Positions 37,600 through 46,799 of a DNA stretch of 64,000 nt are shown here, piece by piece. How positions within the stretch are numbered: position 1 is the first letter of the stretch; each line of letters opens with the position of its first letter. Made by a program: the position numbers and the translations under genes. Below the pieces are notes generated by a model. That model made no database searches, was not told the origin of the DNA, and saw only the letters and a program-made list of their open reading frames with translations. Origin of the DNA: Christiangramia forsetii KT0803 (lineage in GTDB: Bacteria > Bacteroidota > Bacteroidia > Flavobacteriales > Flavobacteriaceae); assembly GCF_000060345.1 (NCBI RefSeq), contig NC_008571.1, positions 1,674,001 through 1,738,000 on the forward strand. The letters run 5' to 3'.

Positions 37600-40590
37600 T
37601 TATTCAGCTTTTCTTAAAACCAGAATATTATTCTGACGGTAAATAATTTCGAAATTCAGGTCAAGTAACCATCGGTTTGGAAAGTCTGAATCTACAAAAA
37701 TTACTTTTTCAGCATTCTTTTTGATCAGTTCTTTCAAAGTTTTTTCATCATAATAATTTCCATAGATCACATATACACTGGTTTCACTCAGTTCTTCAAC
37801 GGAATTATAAAAGGTAATATTTGCCGAATTAGATCTTGCAGTATTTCTTGAGATGTTTAAAAGTTCTGTATCAGTTTCTAAAGCAGAAATACTGGAGTTC
37901 CCAAACTTATAAGAAAGGAAAAGCGGAATGATTCCAAAACCGGAATTAATCACAGAAATACTTTCTCCATTATCAATATATCTACTCAGCCTTATATTTT
38001 TCTCTCTAATTTCTCTAAATTTCTTTTTTACAAGTGGATATACCGACTTGTACCTGTAATTATCAAGAATAGCCCGTTTACGATATAATTTTTCACTCTC
38101 ATTCTGTGTGATCCTTCCTCTAAAATCAAGAAGTTTTTTGAAGTAATAAGGAGCTTTCCCGTTATGAGCTCTGTTCAGAACAAGTTTTCTGAAAATAGCT
38201 CTTTGAATTACAAAACTTACCAAAACAGCAGTTATAACGCCAATTATCGAAACAATTGAAACAGACCTTAAGGCCGGGTGTTGCGCAAATATAAGCGCAC
38301 CCATTCCTAGCAATGTGGTAATTACCGAAATAAGAATGGAGGTTTGATAGGTTTTTAATTCCCGGACTCCTGTTTCATATTCATTCAAACAGGCGTTGGT
38401 AATAAAAATACTATAGTCCAGCCCCAGCCCGAAAATAAAGGTGGAAATAATAATATTCAGAATATTGAATTCTATATTAAAAATAGCCATAATCCCTAGT
38501 GCACAAATCCAGGTGATCGCAATTGGCAATAAGGTAAAAAGGCTGATTTCGAGGTTTCGATAAGAGATTAACAAAACGATAAAAACCGCCAGGACAGAAA
38601 AAAGAATAAGTCTATTGAAATCTGCTTTTAAACTCCCAAGAAAATTCTGATTCATTGCCTTGCGATCTAATGCGAATACCCCCTGTTCTCCTTCAAAAAA
38701 TGATACAAATTCATCTGCGCGATCTGCATCTAAACTCACAGTACTGGTAACGGTAGCTAATTCTTCCCCTTTCGAAATAAAATCATCTAAATAAAGAGAA
38801 CCTGCATTCTTATAATCGTTTAGACCAATGGTCTCAAAGTTCGTTTCTAACTGAGAATAAAATCTATTAAAGGTCTCCGGCTTAAATCCATATTCCGAAG
38901 AAAGATTCACAAGGTTCTGTTGTACGCTATCAGTTCTAGAATCAGTCCAAAAAGAATTCCATTTTTCAATCTTTTCTCCCTGGGTAGTAGTAGAATGGAT
39001 AACCCCGCCAATACTGCTAAAGTTATTAATTAAACCTTCATTTTCGAATTTCTGAAGTTTTTGATATAATTTATTATTCTGCTGAAGCGCTTCATCTACC
39101 GTATTTCCATAAGCCACCATGTAAACACTTTTCCCTGTTCTTCCAGCCAGCGCTTCAATTTCTTTTTCCAGTTCTTTTACATTAGGCGGCTCATAATTCA
39201 ATTTAGAAAGATCATTATTGAATTTCACTTTATTGAAAAAGAATAGAGAAATACCAAAAATTGCTATTATCGCAATAGCTAAAGGCCGTATCCTGGAATA
39301 ATCTATAGCAGCGATCTTATCAAGAAAGGTAATTCTATCTGAAGATTTACTGTTAGGATTATAAAACAACGGAATTAAAATAAGAGCAAAAACCGAAGAA
39401 AGAAGCACGCTTATCGCTGCAAAGATCCCCAGATCATTTAAAGCCTCACTTTGCACAAAAATGAGACATAGAAAAGCGATTGCCGTAGTTGCACTGCTCA
39501 TTAAAATTGGTTTTGAAATATCGCGATATAGATGTTCTACATCTCTATTATTTCTATAATGAGTTAAAATATGTAGTGCATAATCTAAAGTAACCCCCAG
39601 TAAAATTGCTCCTATCCCCAGTGAAATGGCTGAAACACTTCCTTTGGTAATACTAAGAATAGCAATTGCCGAAATCCCGGCCAGGATACTTGGAAGAAAT
39701 AATAAAAGTGGCGTATAAATCTTGCGATAGAAAAAAATTAACAGCAACAGGAGTAAGCTTATGGCAATTCCCATAGTAAGCTGAATATCCTTTTTTATTC
39801 GGTTTGCATTCGCAAGGGAATATAATACACCTCCAAAATAACTGGCTTCTACAGAAACATATTCATTATTTAAAGCATTTACCGTTTCTTCCAGAGACTC
39901 AATAAATAGTTCATTTTTATTAGTTTCTGAAGCAGGGTAAGCAGGATCCAAGAATAAAATGATATTCTTCTTGTCTTTGGTAACCAGATAATTTTTATAA
40001 ATACTGAAGTTATCTCCAACCTGTAATTCCTGAAGTTTAGCCAGACCAAGATTTGTGAAATTCAGCGGGTCACTTAAAAAATAATCTTTCGTAACAAAGC
40101 CCGTTGGTGACATTAATTGCCTGAAACCTGAACCCAGACGGTTATTAATACTATCCCGATATAGGCGGTTTTCAATCTCCAGATAATCTCTATCATTAAG
40201 AAAAATGGGGAGATTTGTGTATACGAAATTATAGATTTGCGTAATATCCTTTTCAGGAACCTTCCCTTTAATTTCCAGAATATAATTTGAATAATCTCTT
40301 TCAAGTATTTCGGTAAGCTCATTCGCATAAACCACCAAAGAATCGGGATTAACATCGTCCGATTCCGCAGAGATACTTACGATCAGCTTATCAGAAAAAT
40401 CAACTTCATTCAAAATTTCTTTGAGTAATTCCTGTTTTTCACCTCCGGGAATAAGTTTGGTGATATCTTCTTCAAGATGGATATTCCAAGCAAAGAAACC
40501 AATAAGAATTGTGTACAAAAGAAGGATTGAAAAACCGAGAATTTTATGGTTTTTCAGGTACTTATGAATATTGAGTAAAGCTTTTTGCAT
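37600..40590 (-). CDS. MMPL/RND-family exporter with C-terminal methyltransferase-like domain
   Basis: A 996-residue inner-membrane transporter. It has two halves, each with a large periplasmic loop, and the family helices SLGIGAILLGVTLDYALHIL and TFIFGLGLDYSIFIT, 12 helices in total. MMPL proteins export lipids and polyketides; in this cluster pigment or precursor transport to the outer membrane is likely. The last 180 or so residues do not belong to MMPL: after a basic linker they read INSGFGIIPLFLSYKF, ALETD, ITFYNSVEEL, like motifs I-III of a class I methyltransferase, but lacking a clear catalytic motif. Overlaps the GT2 gene by one base. Confidence 0.85.
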   Translation of the reverse strand: MQKALLNIHKYLKNHKILGFSILLLYTILIGFFAWNIHLEEDITKLIPGGEKQELLKEILNEVDFSDKLIVSISAESDDVNPDSLVVYANELTEILERDYSNYILEIKGKVPEKDITQIYNFVYTNLPIFLNDRDYLEIENRLYRDSINNRLGSGFRQLMSPTGFVTKDYFLSDPLNFTNLGLAKLQELQVGDNFSIYKNYLVTKDKKNIILFLDPAYPASETNKNELFIESLEETVNALNNEYVSVEASYFGGVLYSLANANRIKKDIQLTMGIAISLLLLLLIFFYRKIYTPLLLFLPSILAGISAIAILSITKGSVSAISLGIGAILLGVTLDYALHILTHYRNNRDVEHLYRDISKPILMSSATTAIAFLCLIFVQSEALNDLGIFAAISVLLSSVFALILIPLFYNPNSKSSDRITFLDKIAAIDYSRIRPLAIAIIAIFGISLFFFNKVKFNNDLSKLNYEPPNVKELEKEIEALAGRTGKSVYMVAYGNTVDEALQQNNKLYQKLQKFENEGLINNFSSIGGVIHSTTTQGEKIEKWNSFWTDSRTDSVQQNLVNLSSEYGFKPETFNRFYSQLETNFETIGLNDYKNAGSLYLDDFISKGEELATVTSTVSLDADRADEFVSFFEGEQGVFALDRKAMNQNFLGSLKADFNRLILFSVLAVFIVLLISYRNLEISLFTLLPIAITWICALGIMAIFNIEFNILNIIISTFIFGLGLDYSIFITNACLNEYETGVRELKTYQTSILISVITTLLGMGALIFAQHPALRSVSIVSIIGVITAVLVSFVIQRAIFRKLVLNRAHNGKAPYYFKKLLDFRGRITQNESEKLYRKRAILDNYRYKSVYPLVKKKFREIREKNIRLSRYIDNGESISVINSGFGIIPLFLSYKFGNSSISALETDTELLNISRNTARSNSANITFYNSVEELSETSVYVIYGNYYDEKTLKELIKKNAEKVIFVDSDFPNRWLLDLNFEIIYRQNNILVLRKAE

Positions 40591-41795
40591 TAAGGTTTTA
40601 TCACCCGTTTTTGGTTAGATACCGAAAATAAAAAATAAAACACAATCCAGATAGCAATTGCTACTACAATAGCCAGTGCAAAACTCCCCATAATATACTG
40701 CCACAATCCCAGAAACACATCGGTACCGGTCTCTAATTTTTGAAGTTTTAGATCCCAATCAAACCCATTACCGGTAATTAAGGATCCTGTTTGATAACTG
40801 GCATAAATAATTACAGGAATAAAAGGCGGTATACTTATATTCGAGAATAAGAAGGCTATAACCTTATTTAATTTAAAAACGGCTGCCAGCGTAAACACCA
40901 GTAACGTATGAAGACCCCAAAATGGTGAAATTCCAACAAATACGCCCAAAGCTATGGCCGCAGCTTTTTTGTGTGCTGGTTCCTGGTTTTTAATAATATC
41001 CTCTTTCCAGAATTTCTTAAATCCTTTGTTCTTAAAATCCTGATATTTATTCCTGGGATGGATGTAGAAAAAGCTCACCAGAACGAACCACATATATAAA
41101 AGGACAATTCTTACAATATCCCAAAATGGTCTAAAATGAGTTACCCTTTCTCCTTTCGGATATAAAACTTTAATAGGAATATTTTTCACTTCAGCTTTTT
41201 TCCAGGCTGCTTTCACCAGAACTTCGATCTCCAACTCGAATTTCCAGGTAATTAATTTTAGTGAATTAATAAGCTTCACAGGATACAATCTATATCCACT
41301 TTGGGTATCGTGAAGTTCTATACCGGTAACCACCAGAAACCAGAAGTTTGAAAATTTATTTCCTGTACTGCTTTTTCCCGGAATCCCATCACGCCCCATA
41401 TTTCTATCACCTACCAGTAACAATTCTGGATCATCTACTTTCCTGGCTTCTAATTCGGTAAGAAAAACATCAAGATCGTCGGGGTAATGCTGCCCGTCTG
41501 AATCTATTGTAACGGCATAAGCATAACCCAATTCTTCAGCAAAACCAAAACCGGTTTTCAGCGCTATTCCTTTACCCCTATTTTCAGAATGTACTTTAAT
41601 ATGAAGGTATGGATGCTGTTCTAAAATCTCAGCAGTGGCATCTGTAGAACCATCATTTATAATAATAATGCTGTTCGTGTAGAGCTTAAGATCGGTTAAA
41701 AAATTATCCAGAGAATGTGCGTTATTGTAGGTTGGTACAATGACGCAGCAATTAAGAACTTCAAATCTTCGTTGAAAAATCGGCTCATTTATCAC
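40590..41795 (-). CDS. GT2 glycosyltransferase fused to DUF2062
   Basis: A 401-residue protein. Residues about 14-235 are a GT-A fold of the dolichyl-phosphate-mannose synthase type (CVIVPTYNNAH, IIINDGSTDAT, TIDSDGQHYPDDL with the metal-binding acidic motif). The remainder is the DUF2062 membrane region (AAAIALGVFVGISPFWGLHTLLVF) with three to four helices. It would transfer a sugar or similar headgroup at the inner membrane; the acceptor is unknown. The start is a GTG at 41795. A promoter-like box lies just upstream, so this gene may begin a sub-operon of four genes. Confidence 0.85.
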   Translation of the reverse strand: MINEPIFQRRFEVLNCCVIVPTYNNAHSLDNFLTDLKLYTNSIIIINDGSTDATAEILEQHPYLHIKVHSENRGKGIALKTGFGFAEELGYAYAVTIDSDGQHYPDDLDVFLTELEARKVDDPELLLVGDRNMGRDGIPGKSSTGNKFSNFWFLVVTGIELHDTQSGYRLYPVKLINSLKLITWKFELEIEVLVKAAWKKAEVKNIPIKVLYPKGERVTHFRPFWDIVRIVLLYMWFVLVSFFYIHPRNKYQDFKNKGFKKFWKEDIIKNQEPAHKKAAAIALGVFVGISPFWGLHTLLVFTLAAVFKLNKVIAFLFSNISIPPFIPVIIYASYQTGSLITGNGFDWDLKLQKLETGTDVFLGLWQYIMGSFALAIVVAIAIWIVFYFLFSVSNQKRVIKP

Positions 41796-41812
41796 TCTGA
41801 AATCATTTATTG

Positions 41813-41820
41813 CAAAAGTA
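41813..41820 (-). promoter_or_regulatory. Putative internal promoter -7 element in the pigment cluster
   Basis: TACTTTTG on the minus strand, 17 bp upstream of the GT2-DUF2062 start, inside the only gap over 100 bp in the cluster. No TTG at -33 spacing. Confidence 0.35.
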
Positions 41821-41933
41821 TTATTTATTCAAAGAGGAACATAACAGAAAAGTAGAATTAGATACTGACTAATTTGTACCGTTGAGTTGAATAAAACCCA
41901 CATAACATACAAAACTAAAAGCCGAAATATAAA

Positions 41934-42299
41934 TTAGCAGACTTTATACAATGAATTGATCTTCAAAACAATAAAACTCTTAGTCTTAGCTATTCCTTTA
42001 AGTTTAATGAATTCTCCAGCTTTGGTCAAATTCGAATCAAGAATAAGTTCATTATCCAGAGTTGGATCAAAAACGGTGGTAAATTTCACATTATCGGCTC
42101 TAACTAGTTGAAGCTTTTTATTGAAAATTCTTTCAGCTTCCTCCTTAAACAATTGCATTAGAACAACTCCAGGGGTAACAGGTCTTCCAGGGAAATGACC
42201 TTTATAAATTTTATGATCCTTATTAATCTTTAAGGTAGTCACAGCAGTATCACCCGCTACAGCGGTATTGGAAACTTCATAAAAACCTTCTAGAATCAT
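41934..42299 (-). CDS. FabZ-like 3-hydroxyacyl-ACP dehydratase
   Basis: A 121-residue hotdog-fold protein. The motif KGHFPGRPVTPGVVLMQ matches the catalytic His and PG-x-PG loop of FabA/FabZ dehydratases. It would dehydrate 3-hydroxyacyl-ACP in each polyene extension cycle, probably together with the other hotdog protein at 48354. It is shorter than typical FabZ (about 145 aa), lacking some N-terminal residues. It lies 28 bp downstream of lolA. Confidence 0.85.
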   Translation of the reverse strand: MILEGFYEVSNTAVAGDTAVTTLKINKDHKIYKGHFPGRPVTPGVVLMQLFKEEAERIFNKKLQLVRADNVKFTTVFDPTLDNELILDSNLTKAGEFIKLKGIAKTKSFIVLKINSLYKVC

Positions 42300-42327
42300 A
42301 AATTAAATTTAGAAAGAGCAAGATACT

Positions 42328-42951
42328 TTAGTTTTGAAAGACTGAGGAAGGAATAGGCTGATTAATTTTTATATTCTTCATAGAAATTTCGGTATAATCA
42401 CCAGATGGATCTATAAGTTTAACTGATCTAATAATATGCTCCTGATTGAAATTAATCCAGATTTCCTTAAACATTCCTCTTAAATTTTCATCTTTAGGAA
42501 TAATAAGCGCTTTTACATTTGAATCTGCATGATGATACGTGATATCAAAATCTTTATCGGCCATCAATATCTTGCCGTTTACGCTTCCGGCTACCAATTC
42601 CCCCATTTTATCAAAAAGTTTATTTGAGGAAAGATCTACTTCAGAAAGCTGGCCTTCTTCTAAAATGAAAAGCTTGGAATCCTTAAATAATAGTTGGTAA
42701 TCATAAGGTTTTATATATTCCCATTTCAAGGTATTTGGCGATTTATAATAAACCTTACCCTGACTTTCGGAACTACCCTCCATCATTTTCATATGTTTTA
42801 TCTGGGAAAAATCTGCTGAAAAGCTTTCGATATCGTTAGATTTCTCAACAACACTGGCTTTAAAAGCCTGCTTTTCAGAATTATTAAGGGGAGTATTTTG
42901 AGCCAGCATGTTCAAGCTGAAAAAGAAAATACAAAGTTTAATTATACGCAT
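42328..42951 (-). CDS. LolA-like outer-membrane lipoprotein carrier
   Basis: A 207-residue periplasmic protein with a signal peptide (IIKLCIFFFSLNMLAQ). The LolA fold is indicated by IESFSADFSQIKHMKMMEGSSESQGKVYYKSPN-type order (short pieces: FSADFSQ, GKVYYKSPNTLKWEY). LolA homologues are regular members of aryl-polyene/flexirubin clusters, where they probably carry the hydrophobic pigment across the periplasm. The ATG at 42951 is preferred over a TTG three codons upstream; it overlaps the deacetylase gene by 14 bp. Confidence 0.85.
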   Translation of the reverse strand: MRIIKLCIFFFSLNMLAQNTPLNNSEKQAFKASVVEKSNDIESFSADFSQIKHMKMMEGSSESQGKVYYKSPNTLKWEYIKPYDYQLLFKDSKLFILEEGQLSEVDLSSNKLFDKMGELVAGSVNGKILMADKDFDITYHHADSNVKALIIPKDENLRGMFKEIWINFNQEHIIRSVKLIDPSGDYTEISMKNIKINQPIPSSVFQN

Positions 42952-43708
42952 GGATATCAAATAATTTATCAGCTCTTACGGTGCTGAAATTACGTTGTTT
43001 TAAAATAACCAATAACTGTTCCAATATAGTCGCCGTATTTGGCATATTATCATGAAGCAGAATTAGGTCTCCTTTTTTAAGGTCTTTTATAATTCTTTCT
43101 AAAATCTTTTCGGGAGATTTGGTGATAGCATCATAAGGCCGGATATTCCAGCCAATTACCTTATGCCCTGTTTTTTGAAGCGCCTTTTTGGTTTTAGGAT
43201 TGATGATCCCAAATGGAGGTCGAAAAAGATTCATTTTAACCCCTCCTATTTTTTCTGCGATCTCGTCGCATTTCTTTATTTCCTTCAAAATAGTTTTACT
43301 TCTTAAAAAACCCATCTTTCGGGTATGGGAATAAGTATGGTTTCCCACGATATGACCTCTTTTAATAATCTCCCTGAAAATTTCAGGGTGTTTTTTAATA
43401 TTCCGGCCAATACAGAAAAAAGCAGCTTTAACCTCGTATCTATCTAAAATTTTAAGGATTTCCAAAGTGTTTTCTACAGGACCATCATCAAAACTAAGTG
43501 CTACGGCTTTCTCTGGAAAATGTGGATTTTGATTATAAGATTTTACAAAAAAGTTGAATTGTACGTTGGTTGAAAGCACCAGTATTAGAAAAATATAAGC
43601 AAAAGCGATCAATAGCATAGGCCACAAAGGCCATATTTCCTGATAATAGAGCGCTATTGCGACAATTGTAGCAACTGCAAAAAGGGATTTAATCAGTTTA
43701 AATATCAA
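42938..43708 (-). CDS. Polysaccharide deacetylase family protein (NodB domain)
   Basis: A 256-residue protein with two N-terminal hydrophobic segments (about 5-50), then a NodB domain with SFDDGPVENT (metal-binding Asp pair), GNHTYSHT (HxxxH metal ligands), RPPFGIINPK and LLHDNMPNT. It is a predicted metal-dependent carbohydrate or N-acetyl deacetylase at the membrane. In the pigment cluster its target may be a lipid or sugar headgroup; not known. It overlaps the neighbouring ketosynthase-like gene by four bases. Confidence 0.87.
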   Translation of the reverse strand: MIFKLIKSLFAVATIVAIALYYQEIWPLWPMLLIAFAYIFLILVLSTNVQFNFFVKSYNQNPHFPEKAVALSFDDGPVENTLEILKILDRYEVKAAFFCIGRNIKKHPEIFREIIKRGHIVGNHTYSHTRKMGFLRSKTILKEIKKCDEIAEKIGGVKMNLFRPPFGIINPKTKKALQKTGHKVIGWNIRPYDAITKSPEKILERIIKDLKKGDLILLHDNMPNTATILEQLLVILKQRNFSTVRADKLFDIHAYN

Positions 43709-44763
43709 AAGCCTTGTAAATAGATGAGTCCGTGGTTTCTTCCCAAATATTGATTATAAATCAAAATATTGCGGGGATTACTGCAATTTAAAGTATTCAA
43801 TTTAAAAATCTCCGGAATCTTATTCTCTTTCAGGATTTTAGACGCCAGCCAGAAAGCATAGGAAGAAACCGAATTATTATCTCCCACGAGATGTTTATAT
43901 CCTATCTGACATTTTTCTGAGAATATTCCATCCTGTAGCTCATCATAATAATGATCATATCTTGCATCTCCATTTCGTCCCAAAATAACGGCGTCAATTT
44001 CTGAAACAGACGTATTATTTCTTTTCAGAAAATTTTCAACCTTGGAGATTAGCTTTGAAATTTCGATTGAATTAAAAATCTCAACATCTTTAAATTCGGC
44101 ATATGAAGTTGCTGATCGTTCTGTACCTAAAGAAAAGAAGCTTGCAGATTCTGAAATGATCGTTCCCTCAGTTTTAGATTTAAACAGATCAAGATTACGA
44201 ATGTTTTCGTCTTTGATTTGTTTATCCAGTTTTTGAAAACCGGTAAATTCAGCTGAAGTTTCTTCCACCCCGCCAATAAGTAAATTGTTTACATTCTTAT
44301 CTTCCATTTGTAGCAGCGCATCTATCAAAGCGCTTTCAAAAGAAACGGAATTTTGGGTGAACGTCATATTATAAGCTTTGCACTTGAGATTAAGCGCAAT
44401 CTGGCCGGCTACAGTATTATGTGTAGATTGAATAAATGAAGTAGGACTTAATAGGCCTTCTCCAGATTCCAGCATATTGGTCATAAACTTTTCGGTATCC
44501 TGCATACAGCCCTGACCTGTTCCAACTATAATAGCGTCTGGTATATCTACTCCGACTTCCAGCAAAACTTTTTTAGAACAGAAGAGACCCATTTTCACTG
44601 CTTTGGACATGCGCCTTAGCATCATGGGTTTGATGACAGATTTGTAATCTACCTCTAATGCCTTCAGTATATTTTCATTATATACCTGGGGACTGCCCTC
44701 TTCAAAAATATTTTCATACTGAGGAGATATGGATGAGATTCCATTAATATAAATTTTACCCAT
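43705..44763 (-). CDS. Ketosynthase-like protein lacking the active-site cysteine (chain-length-factor type)
   Basis: A 352-residue thiolase-fold protein related to beta-ketoacyl-ACP synthase. At the position of the catalytic cysteine it reads TFTQNSVSFESA (136-145), placing Ser139 or Val140 where Cys should be, and the two active-site histidine motifs are degenerate. It therefore looks like a non-catalytic partner, comparable to the chain length factor of type II PKS and aryl-polyene systems, pairing with the complete ketosynthase encoded just upstream (8-bp overlap). The role is inferred from the missing residue and context. Confidence 0.8.
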   Translation of the reverse strand: MGKIYINGISSISPQYENIFEEGSPQVYNENILKALEVDYKSVIKPMMLRRMSKAVKMGLFCSKKVLLEVGVDIPDAIIVGTGQGCMQDTEKFMTNMLESGEGLLSPTSFIQSTHNTVAGQIALNLKCKAYNMTFTQNSVSFESALIDALLQMEDKNVNNLLIGGVEETSAEFTGFQKLDKQIKDENIRNLDLFKSKTEGTIISESASFFSLGTERSATSYAEFKDVEIFNSIEISKLISKVENFLKRNNTSVSEIDAVILGRNGDARYDHYYDELQDGIFSEKCQIGYKHLVGDNNSVSSYAFWLASKILKENKIPEIFKLNTLNCSNPRNILIYNQYLGRNHGLIYLQGF

Positions 44764-45940
44764 ATCGCTGAAATATTAAAGAAGTACAATTTCCGCCAAA
44801 ACCAAAAGAATTTGATAGCACAGTCTCTACGCTCTTATTCTGAAGTTTTGTTACCGGCTCTAATGCTGTTTCAGACATTTTGTTCTCAAAATTAAGGTTC
44901 GAAAAAATCTCTTTATTCTGAATGGCCAGTAAACTAAAAATAGCCTCAATCGCACCGGAAGCACCTAAAGTATGTCCTGTAAATCCTTTAGTGGAACTAA
45001 AACACGGGACCTTATCTCCAAAAATTCTTTTTAAAGCCACACTTTCTGAAAGGTCATTATTTCTTGTTCCGGTTCCATGAGCGTTGATATAATCTATATC
45101 ACTCGAAGATAAACCTGCCTTTTTTAATGCTTTGGTGATAGCCTGATAAGCTCCTTCCCCATTTTCAGAAGAGGCGGTTTGATGATATGCATCGTTGGCG
45201 TTTCCATAACCAGAAACACGCCCTAAAACTTTCTTTTTCTCAATACAATCTTCGGCTTCCAGCAATAAATATCCTGCTGCTTCTCCCAGATTTAATCCAT
45301 TACGAGCATTATCAAAAAGGCGACTTTTTTGTTCAGAAAGAATCTTTAAAGAATTAAATCCATTTAAAGTGAATTTCGTCAAACAGTCACTTCCACCCAC
45401 GATCACTCGTTTTAATCTTCCAGATTCAATCATCTTTGCCCCCATCATGATTGCATTTGCAGAGGAAGAACAAGCTGTACTTATAGTAGTGACCATTCCG
45501 TTCAGGCTAAAATATTCCGCAATTTTTTCAGTAGTAAAGCCCGGATGTTGCGCCTGGATATATTTACGATTTTCCGGATCTTCTTTATAATCAAGAAAGT
45601 ACTTTTCGGTCATATCAATCCCGCCAATACTGGTTCCGGAAATTAATCCTGTATCTTCCGGAAATTGATCATAACCTGAATTTTCCATTAATTCTTTGAT
45701 CGCAAAAACACCGAGCAAAGCAGCTCGAGTATAAGAATGATCTTTAGGTAAACCAGTAATTCTGCTTAATTCAGAATTACTCAGTTTGATCTCTCCTACC
45801 GGTAAATGTTTAATATTTGTTGCCAGAATTTCAGGAAAAGTGATTCCGTCTTTTTCATTTTTAAGAGATAAATGGGTCTCCTTGAGATTTCTGCCAATGG
45901 CAGAAATTATTCCCATTCCGGTGACGGTAACACCTCGCAT
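44756..45940 (-). CDS. Beta-ketoacyl-ACP synthase (FabF-like), catalytically complete
   Basis: A 394-residue ketosynthase. Cys157 in STACSSSANAI is the nucleophile, with catalytic histidines in NAHGTGTRNND and GHTLGASGAIEA. It condenses malonyl-ACP with the growing chain. It sits 3 bp after the ACP gene and overlaps the ketosynthase-like partner, which supports a KS/CLF heterodimer. Pigment-chain extension is the natural role in this cluster. Confidence 0.9.
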   Translation of the reverse strand: MRGVTVTGMGIISAIGRNLKETHLSLKNEKDGITFPEILATNIKHLPVGEIKLSNSELSRITGLPKDHSYTRAALLGVFAIKELMENSGYDQFPEDTGLISGTSIGGIDMTEKYFLDYKEDPENRKYIQAQHPGFTTEKIAEYFSLNGMVTTISTACSSSANAIMMGAKMIESGRLKRVIVGGSDCLTKFTLNGFNSLKILSEQKSRLFDNARNGLNLGEAAGYLLLEAEDCIEKKKVLGRVSGYGNANDAYHQTASSENGEGAYQAITKALKKAGLSSSDIDYINAHGTGTRNNDLSESVALKRIFGDKVPCFSSTKGFTGHTLGASGAIEAIFSLLAIQNKEIFSNLNFENKMSETALEPVTKLQNKSVETVLSNSFGFGGNCTSLIFQRYG

Positions 45941-45943
45941 AAT

Positions 45944-46201
45944 TTATTTTGTTCTGTTTTTCTCAATAAAGCTAGCCATAGTATTAACAGAACTAAATAT
46001 CTCCTTTCCTTTATTAGGATCGTTGAGTTTAATCCCATAATCCTTTTCCAGAAGTACAATAAGTTCAAGCGCATCTATACTGTCAAGCCCTAATCCGTCT
46101 CCAAACAGATGCTCATCACTTTCAATATCACTCACCTCCATGTCCTCGAGGTTAAGTTGTTCAATTATGCTTTTTTTTAATTCGGTATGCAGGTCACTCA
46201 T
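45944..46201 (-). CDS. Acyl carrier protein of the pigment cluster
   Basis: An 85-residue ACP. The phosphopantetheine attachment site is Ser41 in GLGLDSIDALEL. The strongly acidic sequence and length fit a dedicated secondary-metabolism ACP. It overlaps the upstream gene by eight bases and precedes the ketosynthase by 3 bp. No phosphopantetheinyl transferase is encoded in the window. Confidence 0.93.
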   Translation of the reverse strand: MSDLHTELKKSIIEQLNLEDMEVSDIESDEHLFGDGLGLDSIDALELIVLLEKDYGIKLNDPNKGKEIFSSVNTMASFIEKNRTK

Positions 46202-46799
46202 GTGTAGGTAAGTATAATTTCTTTAGCTCCTCTTCGTTAAAATCGGTTCCGCCGCCAGGGCCAATTTGCCACAAAAATACATCATAATCATTATTGTGCA
46301 AGTTCACCCATCCACAAAGCACATTTTCGGCTTTTTCCTGCTGAAATAAAACCCTTATATAATCCACAAATAAATCTGGTTGGAATTCTTCGGAAACAAA
46401 AAAAATATTTTCAGAATTTAACTGATATCTGATGCTGATTTCACCCAACATTATATTTGGTAAGGTATAAACGAAAAGTGATGGCGATGGGAATTCACCC
46501 ATTGTTTCCAAATAAGCTTTATCGGTTTCAAGACTGGAAGCAGAATTGGCAAAAACCAGCGAGGTTTTTTTATCCATGAGTTCACCGTTAGTTAGCAACT
46601 CCACACCTAAATATCCCAGCTTAGAAAGACGATCCATTTTAAAGAATTTAGGATATTCCAGATTTTGATGCTTGTAAATACTTTTTAAAAATCTAGAGGT
46701 ATCCAGATTCTCTTTAGGTTCAAATAAGAGTTCCCCGTTTTTATAGACTTTGGAATCTCGAATAATTACCCAATTTTGTATAAAAAGTTTGCTGTTCAT
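46194..46799 (-). CDS. Ketosynthase N-terminal-like half protein (Ketoacyl-synt_2 type)
   Basis: A 201-residue protein that resembles only the first half of a ketosynthase: FFKMDRLSKLGYLGVELL, SLVFANSASSLETDKAYLE and FVYTLPNIMLGEISIRY follow the order of KS N-terminal motifs. There is no catalytic Cys-His-His set and no second half. The reading frame is intact, with overlaps on both sides (4 bp and 8 bp), so it is an expressed small protein rather than a broken gene. Members of this family recur in flexirubin/aryl-polyene clusters; structural or chain-length control is a guess. Confidence 0.72.
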   Translation of the reverse strand: MNSKLFIQNWVIIRDSKVYKNGELLFEPKENLDTSRFLKSIYKHQNLEYPKFFKMDRLSKLGYLGVELLTNGELMDKKTSLVFANSASSLETDKAYLETMGEFPSPSLFVYTLPNIMLGEISIRYQLNSENIFFVSEEFQPDLFVDYIRVLFQQEKAENVLCGWVNLHNNDYDVFLWQIGPGGGTDFNEEELKKLYLPTHE

